Below are positions 17,596-25,685 of a DNA stretch of 59,613 bases, one piece after another. The DNA is from JBOGXA01 sp050694175. Its GTDB lineage: Bacteria > Actinomycetota > CADDZG01 > WHSQ01. A program made the position numbers and the translations under genes. A model generated the notes under the pieces. The model saw only the letters and a program-made list of their open reading frames with translations, did no database searches and was not told where the DNA came from. The stretch lies in the NCBI GenBank assembly GCA_050694175.1, contig JBOGXA010000024.1, positions 1 to 59,613 of the forward strand. The letters are read 5' to 3'. Positions within the stretch are counted from its first letter, which is position 1. Each line of letters begins with the position of its first letter.

Positions 17596-17686
17596 GGCCG
17601 GCCGCCGGCCGGCGATCCACCCACCCGCGGCCCCGGGAGGTTCCTCAAGCCGCTCATGGAGGCGGTCGAGACACGCGAGAGACCCT

Positions 17687-19813
17687 ATGGAGTTGATCGG
17701 AGGCGTGGCTCGGATTGGCCGGGGGCGACGGATGCTCTGCGTCGCGCTCCTTGCCGCGCTCGGACTCGCGACCTCGTGCGAGCTCGCGCCGATCGATCTT
17801 CGCGAGGAACGGCCGCTTCCTCTCCGGTCCACCATCGTGGCGGCCGATGGAAGCATGCTCGCCCGCCTCTACCGGCAGAACCGGGTCCTCGCCGACTACA
17901 GGGATCTTCCCCGCAGCCTCATCGACGCAGTGCTGGCGGCGGAGGACGTGCGGTTCTTCCAGCACGACGGCTACGACCTCCGCGGGATCGCGCGCGCCGC
18001 GTTCGCCAACATGCGTGAGGGAGACGTGGTCCAGGGCGGAAGCACCATCACGCAGCAGTACGTCAAGAACGTCTACCTCCGGAATCCTCCCAAGACCTTG
18101 CGCCGCAAAGCGCGCGAGCTTCGAATCGCCATCGAGATCGAGAAGCTCTATTCCAAGAAGGAGATCCTCGAGCGCTACCTGAACACCGTCTACCTGGGCG
18201 ACGGCGCCTACGGTGTCGCCGCGGGGGCCGAGACCTTCTTCGGTCGCCGCCTCGAGTCGCTGTCCGCCCCCGAGAGTGCTCTGCTTGCGGCGGTCATCAA
18301 GTCGCCGACGTTCTACAACCCTCGGAAACACCCCCGCAATGCTCGGGTTCGTCGCAACTACATACTCGATCGCATGGCGATGCTCGGTCACATATCCCAT
18401 GCCCGCGCCGCGAGAGCCAAGCGCGCGCCGCTTGGCGTCACATCGAAACCGCCGCGTGTTGCAACGCGCGAACCGTATTTTGTGGAGGCCGTCAAACGCG
18501 AAGTTCTCGAGCAGAAACGCCTTGGTACGTCCGCCGATGATCGTGAGCGGGTCCTCTACAAGGGAGGCCTCGAGATCGAGACAACGCTGGAGCCCCGCCT
18601 TCAGCGCTACGCAGAGCAGGCGGTTGCGGGAATCCTCAACCAGCCGGGCGACCCGCAGGCAGCTCTCGTCGCCATTCGCCCGAAGACCGGTGCCATCGTT
18701 GCGATGGTGGGCGGCCGCAACTGGGGCGATTCACAGGTCAACCTCGCGCTCGGCACGGAGGGCGGGGGCTCGGGCCGCCAGCCCGGTTCGTCGTTCAAGC
18801 CGATCGCTCTCGCCACCGCGCTCGAATCGGGCATCCCCCTCGATGCCGTGTATCAATCGTCGCCCGCCACGTTCACCCTTCCGACCGGCGAGCTCTGGTC
18901 GGTCGGCAACGCGGAGGGCGGCAGCCACGGCGTGATGACTCTGAGGAACGCGCTTATCCATTCCGTGAACGGTGTCTACGCGCGCCTCGCGCTAGAGATT
19001 GGTGGGGGACAGATCGCCACTCAGGCCCACCTGATGGGAGTGGAGTCAAAGCTCTCGGGGCACCCCTCGATCGTGCTGGGGACCGAAGAGGTCAGCGTGG
19101 TCGACATGGCGGCCGCGTACTCGACGCTTGCCAACCACGGCACCGCGATCCAACCGACGACCATCAAGCACGTCAGACTTCCGACCGGCCAGAGAATCCT
19201 GCCCCAGCAGCGCGTTGTCGAGACTGCGCTCTCGCCGGGGAACGCGTGGTTGATCACGACTGCGATGCAGGATGTGGTCAGGTTGGGAACCGGACGAGCC
19301 GCCGCCATCGGCCGGCCCGTAGCCGGCAAGACCGGCACCACGAACGACTACGCCGACGCCTGGTTCGTCGGCTTCACTCCTCAATTGGTGACCGCCGTGT
19401 GGGTCGGTTATCCGCAGGGCCGCGTCCCAATGACCTCGGTGCACGGCATCAGGGTTTACGGAGGCACCTTCCCCGCCAGCATCTGGCAGGCCTTTATGAG
19501 CCGCGCCCACGCGGGCCTACCCGTGAAGAACTTCGAGATCCCCAGGAGCGAGATAGTCACGATCATGATCAACCCTCAAACGGGGTTGCTCGCCGCCGCG
19601 TGGTGTAAGGGAGAGCGCCGGCGCATGCTCCGCCAGCTCGCTCCGACCGAGTACTGCCCCGAGCCCGTGCCCGAGCCGATCCCGGTGCCCAGCCCCGAGG
19701 TCACTCCGTCCCCCGACGGCAAGAAGAAGGGTGACAAGAAAGACGACGGCGACGACAACCCGAAGCCGGATGAAACGCCAAGCCCCGAACCGTCCCCGAC
19801 GAATCGAGGGTGA
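17687..19813 (+). CDS. Class A penicillin-binding protein (transglycosylase/transpeptidase)
   Basis: 708 aa. An N-terminal hydrophobic stretch (about 14-32) anchors it and ends in a Cys (TSCE), although the upstream residues do not make a perfect lipobox. The GT51 domain has catalytic E86 in EDVRFFQHDG and QGGSTITQQYVKN. The transpeptidase domain has S368-x-x-K371 in GSSFKP, SVN and K548-T-G. It polymerises and cross-links peptidoglycan outside the membrane. The tail from about residue 665 is Pro/Glu/Lys-rich (PEPIPVPSPE, KKGDKKDDGD) and probably disordered. Confidence 0.95.
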   Translation: MELIGGVARIGRGRRMLCVALLAALGLATSCELAPIDLREERPLPLRSTIVAADGSMLARLYRQNRVLADYRDLPRSLIDAVLAAEDVRFFQHDGYDLRGIARAAFANMREGDVVQGGSTITQQYVKNVYLRNPPKTLRRKARELRIAIEIEKLYSKKEILERYLNTVYLGDGAYGVAAGAETFFGRRLESLSAPESALLAAVIKSPTFYNPRKHPRNARVRRNYILDRMAMLGHISHARAARAKRAPLGVTSKPPRVATREPYFVEAVKREVLEQKRLGTSADDRERVLYKGGLEIETTLEPRLQRYAEQAVAGILNQPGDPQAALVAIRPKTGAIVAMVGGRNWGDSQVNLALGTEGGGSGRQPGSSFKPIALATALESGIPLDAVYQSSPATFTLPTGELWSVGNAEGGSHGVMTLRNALIHSVNGVYARLALEIGGGQIATQAHLMGVESKLSGHPSIVLGTEEVSVVDMAAAYSTLANHGTAIQPTTIKHVRLPTGQRILPQQRVVETALSPGNAWLITTAMQDVVRLGTGRAAAIGRPVAGKTGTTNDYADAWFVGFTPQLVTAVWVGYPQGRVPMTSVHGIRVYGGTFPASIWQAFMSRAHAGLPVKNFEIPRSEIVTIMINPQTGLLAAAWCKGERRRMLRQLAPTEYCPEPVPEPIPVPSPEVTPSPDGKKKGDKKDDGDDNPKPDETPSPEPSPTNRG

Positions 19814-19857
19814 GCGCGGCGCTCCACATACGCGCTCCAGACTCCCAGTCGATGACG

Positions 19858-21291
19858 CTACAGGCGCGGGACGCGCACGAAGGCCGCGGTTCCACCGTCC
19901 GAGGTCACCTCGAAGCTGCCCCCCAGCTCCTCGATCAACGTCCTCACTATCTGCAATCCGAGCCGGCCCGAGCCCGATGGGACATCGCCCATGCCCACCC
20001 CGTCGTCTCTCACCTCGACCGTCACCTGGCTGCCGCTGTGCGCCAGCTCGATGGCTATCGTGCCCGATGCGCGGCCCACGAACGCGTGCTCTATTGCGTT
20101 CTGCACCAGCTCGGTCACGACGACGGCAAGTGGCGTCGCGAGGTCCGAGCCCAGTGGTCCGGTGGTGCCGCCGACCTTAAGGTCGATCGACTGCTCGGGT
20201 AGGACCAGCCCCTCCGTCACCATGTGCGCGATCCGGCGCGCGATGTCACCGAATTCAGCAACTTCGGATGGTTGCTCCGACAGGGTCTCGTGTACAAGAG
20301 CGATTGACCCTATCCGCAACACACTCTCCTGCAGTGCCGACTTCGCTTCATCAGAATGAAGCCGACGCCCCTGCAGACGCAGAAGGCTCGCAATCGTTTG
20401 CAGGTTGTTCTTGACGCGGTGGTGGATCTCTCGGATCGTGGCGTCCTTGACCGAGATCATCCGGTCTCTCTGGCGCAGCTCGCTTTCATCGCGCGCGAGA
20501 ACGAGTCCACCGAGGGTGCGATGCTCGTCGAAGATCGGAAGCACTCGCAGCCGGACGTGCGTATCTCCGCGCACGAGCTCCCCGTCGAGGAGAACGTGAT
20601 CACCCATGGCCCTCTGAACGGGCGAGTCTCCCAAGCCCAGGTCCCCCAGCCTGCGGCCCAGCACGTTCTGACGAACTCCCAGACGGCGCAACGACGACAG
20701 CGCATTCGGCGATGCCCAGCTGACGACTCCGTCGGCCCCGACCACGAACAGCCCGTCGCCGACGCGCGGCCAGTCCCCGACCGGCGCGTCGGGGTAGGGA
20801 AAAAAGCCGAGACAGATCATCTCCGATACCCGTTCACCGGCCTCGAGATAAATCTCTTCGAGCCGCCCCGGCCGGCGCGACGTCGCCGGACTTCCCTCCT
20901 TCGTGATAACGGCGATCACGGAATCCCCGTAGCGCACCGGCACCGCGTCCATTCGTATCGGGATGCCGTCGACCAGAACCGGGTCGTCCTGCGCCCAGAT
21001 CTTTCTCTCGCGCCATGCCCGCTCGACGATGGGCTGCTCCGGTTGCGACACCCGGATCCCGACCATGTCGTTCGGGTACAGCGTCTGGGAAGTGAACGGC
21101 CTGAGCTGGGCGCAGACGAGAAACGTTTCCTCCCCGCCCGCGACTTCGGGAGCAATCCGCACGTAAAGGAGGAGATCAGAGAACGACAGGTCGGCGAGCA
21201 CCTGCCACGAAGAGCACAGGACGCGAAGGTGCTCGATTTGGGCACCGCTCAGTTCGGAGACACGCCGAATCTGTTCGGCTAACGTAGCCAT
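19858..21291 (-). CDS. pdtaS: PdtaS-like sensor histidine kinase
   Basis: 477 aa with no membrane segments. An N-terminal GAF-like sensor (about 1-165) is followed by a PAS domain (about 170-275), a HisKA_2 region with the phospho-His at 290/291 in REIHHRVKNNLQ, and an HATPase with ELVQNAIEHAF (N-box), DDGVGMG and GRLGLQIV. The architecture matches mycobacterial PdtaS, which signals to the RNA-binding regulator PdtaR and has been reported to bind c-di-GMP. No pdtaR-like gene is nearby. The transcript appears leaderless. Confidence 0.87.
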   Translation of the reverse strand: MATLAEQIRRVSELSGAQIEHLRVLCSSWQVLADLSFSDLLLYVRIAPEVAGGEETFLVCAQLRPFTSQTLYPNDMVGIRVSQPEQPIVERAWRERKIWAQDDPVLVDGIPIRMDAVPVRYGDSVIAVITKEGSPATSRRPGRLEEIYLEAGERVSEMICLGFFPYPDAPVGDWPRVGDGLFVVGADGVVSWASPNALSSLRRLGVRQNVLGRRLGDLGLGDSPVQRAMGDHVLLDGELVRGDTHVRLRVLPIFDEHRTLGGLVLARDESELRQRDRMISVKDATIREIHHRVKNNLQTIASLLRLQGRRLHSDEAKSALQESVLRIGSIALVHETLSEQPSEVAEFGDIARRIAHMVTEGLVLPEQSIDLKVGGTTGPLGSDLATPLAVVVTELVQNAIEHAFVGRASGTIAIELAHSGSQVTVEVRDDGVGMGDVPSGSGRLGLQIVRTLIEELGGSFEVTSDGGTAAFVRVPRL

Positions 21292-21298
21292 AAGACAG

Positions 21299-21304
21299 AT
21301 GCTA
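21299..21304 (-). promoter_or_regulatory. -10 box of the PdtaS-like kinase gene
   Basis: On the minus strand TAGCAT lies 7 nt before the ATG at 21291, with no Shine-Dalgarno sequence between, matching the leaderless pattern seen at several other genes here. Confidence 0.45.
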
Positions 21305-21431
21305 GTGGGGTTTACCTCTCAGGAGGGGGTTCGGGGGAACCAGTGAGGCGGGGTCGGCTCCGGGTTCCCCCGACGGAGAGCGGGGAGCTCGAAGGGCAAC
21401 CCGATCGAAGGGGAAGAATCAGGAGGAAGGC

Positions 21432-22115
21432 TTGAGCATCGCGGTTATCTCCGACATCCACGGAAACCTGATGGCGCTCGACGCCGTGCTCACCGACATC
21501 GAGAGCCAGGGTGCGGGCGAGATCTGGTGCGGCGGCGACATCGCGTGGGGAGGGCCGTGGCCGCAGGAGTGCATTGCCCGGGTACAGGACGCGTGCTCGG
21601 TCACCATCAAGGGCAACACCGACATCTGGGTGACGGGAGACCCTCAGGGCGTGCCCGAGAGCGCGCGCGACGAGCACAAAGCGCTGGCAGCCGCCCACGA
21701 CATCTCGGAGGAAGAGGCGCGCTGGTTGCTCAACCTTCCGCTGGGCCACTCCGGCCAGGGGTCGGTGCTCCTGGTTCACGGAACACCGCAGACCCCATTT
21801 GACGGTCCGATGCCCGACGATCCGGCCGCTCGATTCGCGCCCTATCAGGACCAGGCCCAGATCGTCGTCTACGGCCACGTGCATCGCGCGTTCACCAGAC
21901 GGCTCGCAGATGGAACGATCGTGTGCAATACCGGTTCGGTGGGACTGCCTATGGACGGCGACCGGGCAACATACCTTCTGCTGCATCACGACGGACCGGA
22001 CTGGGTTCTCATCCACAGGCAGGTCAATTTCGACCGCCGCGCCGCGATCGCTCACGCCCGGCGCATGGAGGGTCCCATCGGTCCTTACTTCCTGAAGAAC
22101 CTCGGCGAGGACTGA
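21432..22115 (+). CDS. YfcE/MJ0936-type metallophosphoesterase
   Basis: 227 aa from TTG at 21432, set by AGGAGGAAGG upstream. Metal-ligand motifs are in order: SDIHGNLMALDAVL (Asp, His), CGGDIAWGGP (Asp), KGNTD (Asn; the usual GNHD His is Thr), VHGTP (His) and YGHVHRAF (two His). These are calcineurin-like two-metal phosphoesterases that hydrolyse phosphodiesters or phosphomonoesters; the substrate is unknown. The loss of His in GNHD is common in the YfcE-like branch with low-specificity members. The next gene follows after 3 nt. Confidence 0.88.
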   Translation: MSIAVISDIHGNLMALDAVLTDIESQGAGEIWCGGDIAWGGPWPQECIARVQDACSVTIKGNTDIWVTGDPQGVPESARDEHKALAAAHDISEEEARWLLNLPLGHSGQGSVLLVHGTPQTPFDGPMPDDPAARFAPYQDQAQIVVYGHVHRAFTRRLADGTIVCNTGSVGLPMDGDRATYLLLHHDGPDWVLIHRQVNFDRRAAIAHARRMEGPIGPYFLKNLGED

Positions 22116-22118
22116 ACC

Positions 22119-22493
22119 ATGCCCGAACGCATCTACACGCGCGGCGAGGCCAACGAATTGCTGCCCTACCTGTCTCCCACCCTCGTCGAGCTGCGCGAGA
22201 AGTTCGAAGAGGCGGCGCGCATTCGTGCAGTCATTGCCCAGGCGGCCATGACCAATGGTGGATCCGCAAATCGAGATGAGGAGCAGCGGCTCCTGGGGCG
22301 CGTCGCCGAACTGCTCGACCGGTTGCGCGAATGGGAGATCGAGCTGCGGGATGTGGCAACCGGCCTCGTCGACTTCCCCGCGATCATGCAGGGCGAGCCG
22401 GCGTGGTTGTGCTGGCGCCTGGGCGAGCCCGAGGTGAATCACTGGCACGGGCCCGACGAGGGGTTCGTGGGACGGAGATCGATCGAGGAGTAA
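22119..22493 (+). CDS. DUF2203 family protein
   Basis: 124 aa, mostly helical. It begins YTRGEANELLPYLSPTLVELR and ends with the family hallmark of an acidic, aromatic segment (GEPAWLCWRLGEPEVNHWH followed by DEGFVGRR). DUF2203 proteins are found in many actinobacteria and deinococci with no assigned role. It is 3 nt downstream of the phosphoesterase, probably co-translated. The convergent enoyl-CoA hydratase gene ends 107 nt away; a small GGCCC/GGGCC hairpin near 22497-22510 without a T-run may act as a shared terminator. Confidence 0.85.
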   Translation: MPERIYTRGEANELLPYLSPTLVELREKFEEAARIRAVIAQAAMTNGGSANRDEEQRLLGRVAELLDRLREWEIELRDVATGLVDFPAIMQGEPAWLCWRLGEPEVNHWHGPDEGFVGRRSIEE

Positions 22494-22600
22494 CGAGGCC
22501 CACCGGGCCCTGAAGCAGCCCGCGGCCCCCGGACCAGAACGACGTTCTGATGGACGTTTTGGTCGCCCGGCGCGCCCACGGTGATTCAGAACCGCAATTT

Positions 22601-23383
22601 TCAGCGGCCCTCGAATCTGGGTGTTCGCTTCTCCGCCAGTGCCCTGAGGCCCTCGGCGAGATCGGCGCTGCGATAGGCCCCGGCCACGAGCTCATCCATC
22701 TCGGCGGCGAGTTCAGGGGAGGCGGCCCGGACCCGAGTCAGATGATCGCCGACAAGAACCACGGCGCGCTTGGCCCCCTGCACCGCCAGAGGAGCCAGGG
22801 CCGCGATCTCGGCCGCAAAGGCGCCGACCTCCATCTCGAGCCGCGCGGGCTCTACGCAGCGGTTCACGAACCCCAATGCCTGCGCCTCGGGGGCCGAGTA
22901 GGTGCGGGCCGTCATCAGCGCCTCCTTGGCGACGGCGATGCCGGCGAGCGCAACCAGGCGCTCGACGTTCTCGAAGTTGACAACGACGCCGAGGCTCGCC
23001 GAAGGGATTCCGAGCTGGGCATCGTTGGCTGCAAACCGGAAATCGCATGCACTTGCAAACTGTAGGCCGCCTCCCAGTGCCGCACCGTGGATGGCTGCGA
23101 TCACCGGGAGCCGGTGATGGCTAACGGCCGAGAGCATCTCTTCGAAGATTGCAACGAACGACAAGGCACGCTCGCCGGACACGACGGCAAAGTCTGCGCC
23201 CGAGCAAAACGCTCGCCCATTCCCTCGCACGACGATTGCGCGCGCATCCAGGTCGTCGACGGCCGCGAGCGCGGCGATGAGCTGCTCACACATCTCGATC
23301 GAGAGTGCGTTTCGCAGCTCGGGACGGTTGAGCGTAACCGTGGCTATGCGGTCGTCGACATCGACGAGAACCAGCTCGCTCAC
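22601..23383 (-). CDS. Enoyl-CoA hydratase/isomerase family protein
   Basis: 260 aa from the GTG at 23383, preceded by GAGGA about 10 nt upstream; a longer frame to 23446 lacks family sequence. Crotonase motifs are NRPELRNALS, the oxyanion-hole segment GRAFCSGADF and HGAALGGGLQFASACDFR. Many hydratases have Glu at two catalytic sites; here the first position (after GGGLQ) is Ala-rich and the second falls at NFENVERL, so the exact reaction is uncertain. It lies downstream of the BKACE/biotin-carrier pair and may belong to the same acyl-CoA pathway. Confidence 0.88.
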   Translation of the reverse strand: MSELVLVDVDDRIATVTLNRPELRNALSIEMCEQLIAALAAVDDLDARAIVVRGNGRAFCSGADFAVVSGERALSFVAIFEEMLSAVSHHRLPVIAAIHGAALGGGLQFASACDFRFAANDAQLGIPSASLGVVVNFENVERLVALAGIAVAKEALMTARTYSAPEAQALGFVNRCVEPARLEMEVGAFAAEIAALAPLAVQGAKRAVVLVGDHLTRVRAASPELAAEMDELVAGAYRSADLAEGLRALAEKRTPRFEGR

Positions 23384-23480
23384 GGTGCCCAGTTCCTCAT
23401 TTTTGCTCCCGATTCCGCCCTTGCCGAGAGGGAATCCCAACTCCACCCTCGGCGGAGCCGTGGCATGCCGTGGCGACCGC

Positions 23481-23696
23481 TCATTCGATTACAACTATCA
23501 CGTCGCCCTCTTGGACGGACTCGCCCTCGGCGACGTTGACCGCCGATACCGTTCCCGCTGCGGGGGCCTCGACGGGAATCTCCATCTTCATGGACTCGAG
23601 AATGCATATCGTCTCGCCCTCACCGACCGTGTCCCCGGCAGACACAAGCATCTTCCACACGTTCGCGACCATCTCCGCAACAACCTCTTCGCTCAC
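23481..23696 (-). CDS. Free-standing biotinyl (biotin carboxyl carrier) domain protein
   Basis: 71 aa, a single biotinyl-lipoyl domain with the biotinylation motif ESMKME (K37) and the barrel strands EAPAAGTVSAVNVAEGESV. The GTG start at 23696 overlaps the BKACE stop (GTGA), and the long upstream in-frame extension is an antisense shadow. Small stand-alone carriers of this kind serve acyl-CoA carboxylases or decarboxylases together with separate carboxylase and carboxyltransferase subunits. The carboxyltransferase at 26.6-28.2 kb is a possible partner; no biotin carboxylase gene is in view. Confidence 0.87.
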   Translation of the reverse strand: MSEEVVAEMVANVWKMLVSAGDTVGEGETICILESMKMEIPVEAPAAGTVSAVNVAEGESVQEGDVIVVIE

Positions 23697-24589
23697 GTTG
23701 GGCCGCTCTCCGGAGACAACACGCTGCTGCGATCGGGCGACTCGGGAAGCGACAGCAGCTTCCTCGCTTCGGCGGGTTCGGCGACGCGCCGGCCCGACAG
23801 CTCGACAAGCCTCGCCGCGGCCCCAACAAGGTCGCCGTTCGACGCCGCCATCTCGCCGCTCGGAACGTAGAAGTTGTCCTCCAGCCCTACGCGGACGTTG
23901 CCGCCGAGCGCGACTGCGGCGGACACCAGTTCCCATTGCTTACGGCTGATGCCGATTACCTCCCACGTGCTCGCGTGCGGCAGCAGGCCGGCCATGTGGG
24001 CGAGCGTGCGTGCGTCTGGAGGCGCGCCGCCGAGGACTCCAAGGATCAACGAGAACTGGACGGGTTCGGTAAGCAGTCCCATGTCGATGAGCGGGGCTGT
24101 GTTGCCGATATGCCCGGTGTCGAAACACTCGCACTCTGGCTTGACTCCCGCGTTGTTCATCCGCTCGAGTAGGAAAGTGATGTCGGAGAACGGGTTCGCA
24201 AAGACCAGGTCGAAGACGAGCGCCTTGCGCGAGGACGAATACTTGGCGTAGTTCATCGAGCCCATATTCAGCGCGCCGAGCTCCGGCCTGAGCGATGTGA
24301 TGTGACGGACCCGGTCCTCCATTGGCACGCCGACCGCTCCGGTTGAGTAGTTGATCACGATGTCGGGGACCTCGGACAGGACGGCTTCGGTTATAGCTCG
24401 ATATTCCTCGACCCGGTAGCTCGGCCGTCCGTCGGGATAGCGGGCGTGGATGTGGACGACGGAGGCCCCCGCGTCCCGCGCCCGTCTCGTTTCGACCGCG
24501 TAATCCTCGGGTGTGTACGGAATCGCCGGGCACTGATCGCGCGATGCAGCGACGCCGCTCAGTGCGCACGTGATGACACAAGCCTCCAT
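23693..24589 (-). CDS. BKACE family beta-keto acid cleavage enzyme
   Basis: 298 aa from ATG at 24589. It fits the 3-keto-5-aminohexanoate cleavage enzyme (Kce)/DUF849 fold: an N-terminal ITCALSGVAASRDQCPAIP segment, the zinc-binding HIHAR pair, INYSTGAVG and the late GNVRVGLEDNFY motif. BKACE enzymes condense a beta-keto acid with acetyl-CoA and cleave it to acetoacetate plus a new acyl-CoA; substrate differs by subfamily and cannot be fixed here. It is translationally coupled to the biotin carrier downstream. Confidence 0.9.
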   Translation of the reverse strand: MEACVITCALSGVAASRDQCPAIPYTPEDYAVETRRARDAGASVVHIHARYPDGRPSYRVEEYRAITEAVLSEVPDIVINYSTGAVGVPMEDRVRHITSLRPELGALNMGSMNYAKYSSSRKALVFDLVFANPFSDITFLLERMNNAGVKPECECFDTGHIGNTAPLIDMGLLTEPVQFSLILGVLGGAPPDARTLAHMAGLLPHASTWEVIGISRKQWELVSAAVALGGNVRVGLEDNFYVPSGEMAASNGDLVGAAARLVELSGRRVAEPAEARKLLSLPESPDRSSVLSPESGPT

Positions 24590-24609
24590 ACTTGTGGTCT
24601 TTCCGCTGC

Positions 24610-24627
24610 GGCCTCCGATAGGAGGCC
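24610..24627. promoter_or_regulatory. GGCCTCC/GGAGGCC hairpin upstream of the BKACE gene
   Basis: A 7-bp stem with a GATA tetraloop, 21 nt before the minus-strand BKACE start. In the minus-strand RNA it would form in the 5' leader. It could be a regulatory hairpin or an operator; nothing further can be said. Confidence 0.3.
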
Positions 24628-24674
24628 CTGCTTCATCGCAGCGTGCCGAAGGCACGCCGACTCCGACAATTCAC

Positions 24675-24733
24675 GCGATCCTCGAGAGGATCGCTCATCG
24701 GCCGAGGCTAAACGATCGGCGGGCGGCCGATCG
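24675..24733. promoter_or_regulatory. Two inverted repeats upstream of upp
   Basis: GCGATCCTC and GAGGATCGC are 9-bp arms separated by 2 nt (24675-24694), a spacing better suited to a dimeric repressor site than to an RNA hairpin. A second repeat, CGATCGGC/GCCGATCG (24713-24720 and 24726-24733), ends 6 nt before the candidate upp -10 box. Both sit in the divergent region between the BKACE gene and upp. Their regulator is unknown. Confidence 0.4.
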
Positions 24734-24739
24734 TGAAGG

Positions 24740-24745
24740 TATTGT
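24740..24745 (+). promoter_or_regulatory. -10 box of upp, probably leaderless
   Basis: TATTGT lies 6 nt before the GTG at 24752, and no ribosome-binding sequence intervenes. An inverted repeat directly upstream would overlap the -35 region. Confidence 0.45.
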
Positions 24746-24751
24746 GCCCCA

Positions 24752-25384
24752 GTGGGCGTCACGGTCGTCGACCATCCGCTGTCCGGTCACTTGCTTCTCG
24801 CGTTGAGAGACAGGCGCACGCCCCCCTCAGTGTTTCGAGCGCTCACGAAACGACTGACAACGGTACTGATGATCGAGGCGACGCGCGACCTGCCGACGCG
24901 GCCCTCGTCCGTGCAGACACCCCTCGAGGAAGCATCCGGGCGGGTGCTCCTCGAGCCGATAGTCGCGGTCCCGATTCTGCGAGCCGGGCTCGGCATGCTC
25001 GACGCGGTGGTGGAGCTCTTCCCCGAGGTTCGGGTGGGGTATCTAGGTCTGGAGCGAGACGAGGCAACGTTTCAGCCGTCCGAGTACTACGCCAAGCTCC
25101 CGAGCCTCGACGGGGCGCGCACATTTGTGCTCGATCCGATGCTGGCCACCGGAGGCTCCGCCGGCGCAGCCCTGTCGGCGATCAAGAAAGCGGGAGCGCA
25201 ATGGATCAGGATGATCTCGATCGTGTCCGCTCCAGAGGGCATCAAGGTCGTGGAGGAGGCCCACCCCGACGTGGGCATCATCACGGCGTCTCTTGATCGA
25301 GAGCTCAACGAGCACGCGTACATACTTCCGGGCCTCGGTGACATGGGAGACAGACTGTTCGGGACACGTCCAGAGGACGCCTAA
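24752..25384 (+). CDS. upp: Uracil phosphoribosyltransferase
   Basis: 210 aa from GTG, the normal Upp length. Motifs are VAVPILRAGLGMLDAV, the PRPP-binding loop FVLDPMLATGGSAGAAL and the uracil-binding C-terminal HAYILPGLGDMGDRLFGT. It makes UMP from uracil and PRPP in pyrimidine salvage. The gene lies divergent from the BKACE operon and is followed by a small membrane-protein gene. Confidence 0.96.
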   Translation: MGVTVVDHPLSGHLLLALRDRRTPPSVFRALTKRLTTVLMIEATRDLPTRPSSVQTPLEEASGRVLLEPIVAVPILRAGLGMLDAVVELFPEVRVGYLGLERDEATFQPSEYYAKLPSLDGARTFVLDPMLATGGSAGAALSAIKKAGAQWIRMISIVSAPEGIKVVEEAHPDVGIITASLDRELNEHAYILPGLGDMGDRLFGTRPEDA

Positions 25385-25416
25385 AGCGAGCGCGGTCGTT
25401 CGCCGATAGCCCTCCG

Positions 25417-25662
25417 ATGGATGAAAGACAGGCGAAGCGCGACATCGTATTCGGCACGATCGGGCTCATCTGGGGAAGCCTTATCGTGATCTCCGGAATC
25501 TTTAAGTCTGTCGACGCATCCGCGTCGACCGCCTACAACGCCGGGCAGGTGGGCGCAGTCATATTCGGAGCACTCTTCGCCCTTGCTGGGTTCTATTATC
25601 GCCGGCGCGGCCACGAAACCCGCCGGAAGCTTCGGGAGAGACCTCAGGGTCCAACCGCTTGA
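25417..25662 (+). CDS. Small two-helix membrane protein
   Basis: 81 aa with two hydrophobic helices (about 9-28 and 42-61) and a basic C-terminal tail (YYRRRGHETRRKLRERP). It is probably an inner-membrane hairpin with both ends inside. No family is recognised. It starts 32 nt after upp on the same strand and ends 23 nt before the convergent channel gene. The codon use matches surrounding genes. Confidence 0.6.
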   Translation: MDERQAKRDIVFGTIGLIWGSLIVISGIFKSVDASASTAYNAGQVGAVIFGALFALAGFYYRRRGHETRRKLRERPQGPTA

Positions 25663-25685
25663 AGGATTCGCGATACCCAATTGCG

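Noticed and set aside
17596..17650. Intrinsic terminator after the sigma factor gene
   Set aside because: A GGCCGGC-type inverted repeat is present, but no T-run follows it.
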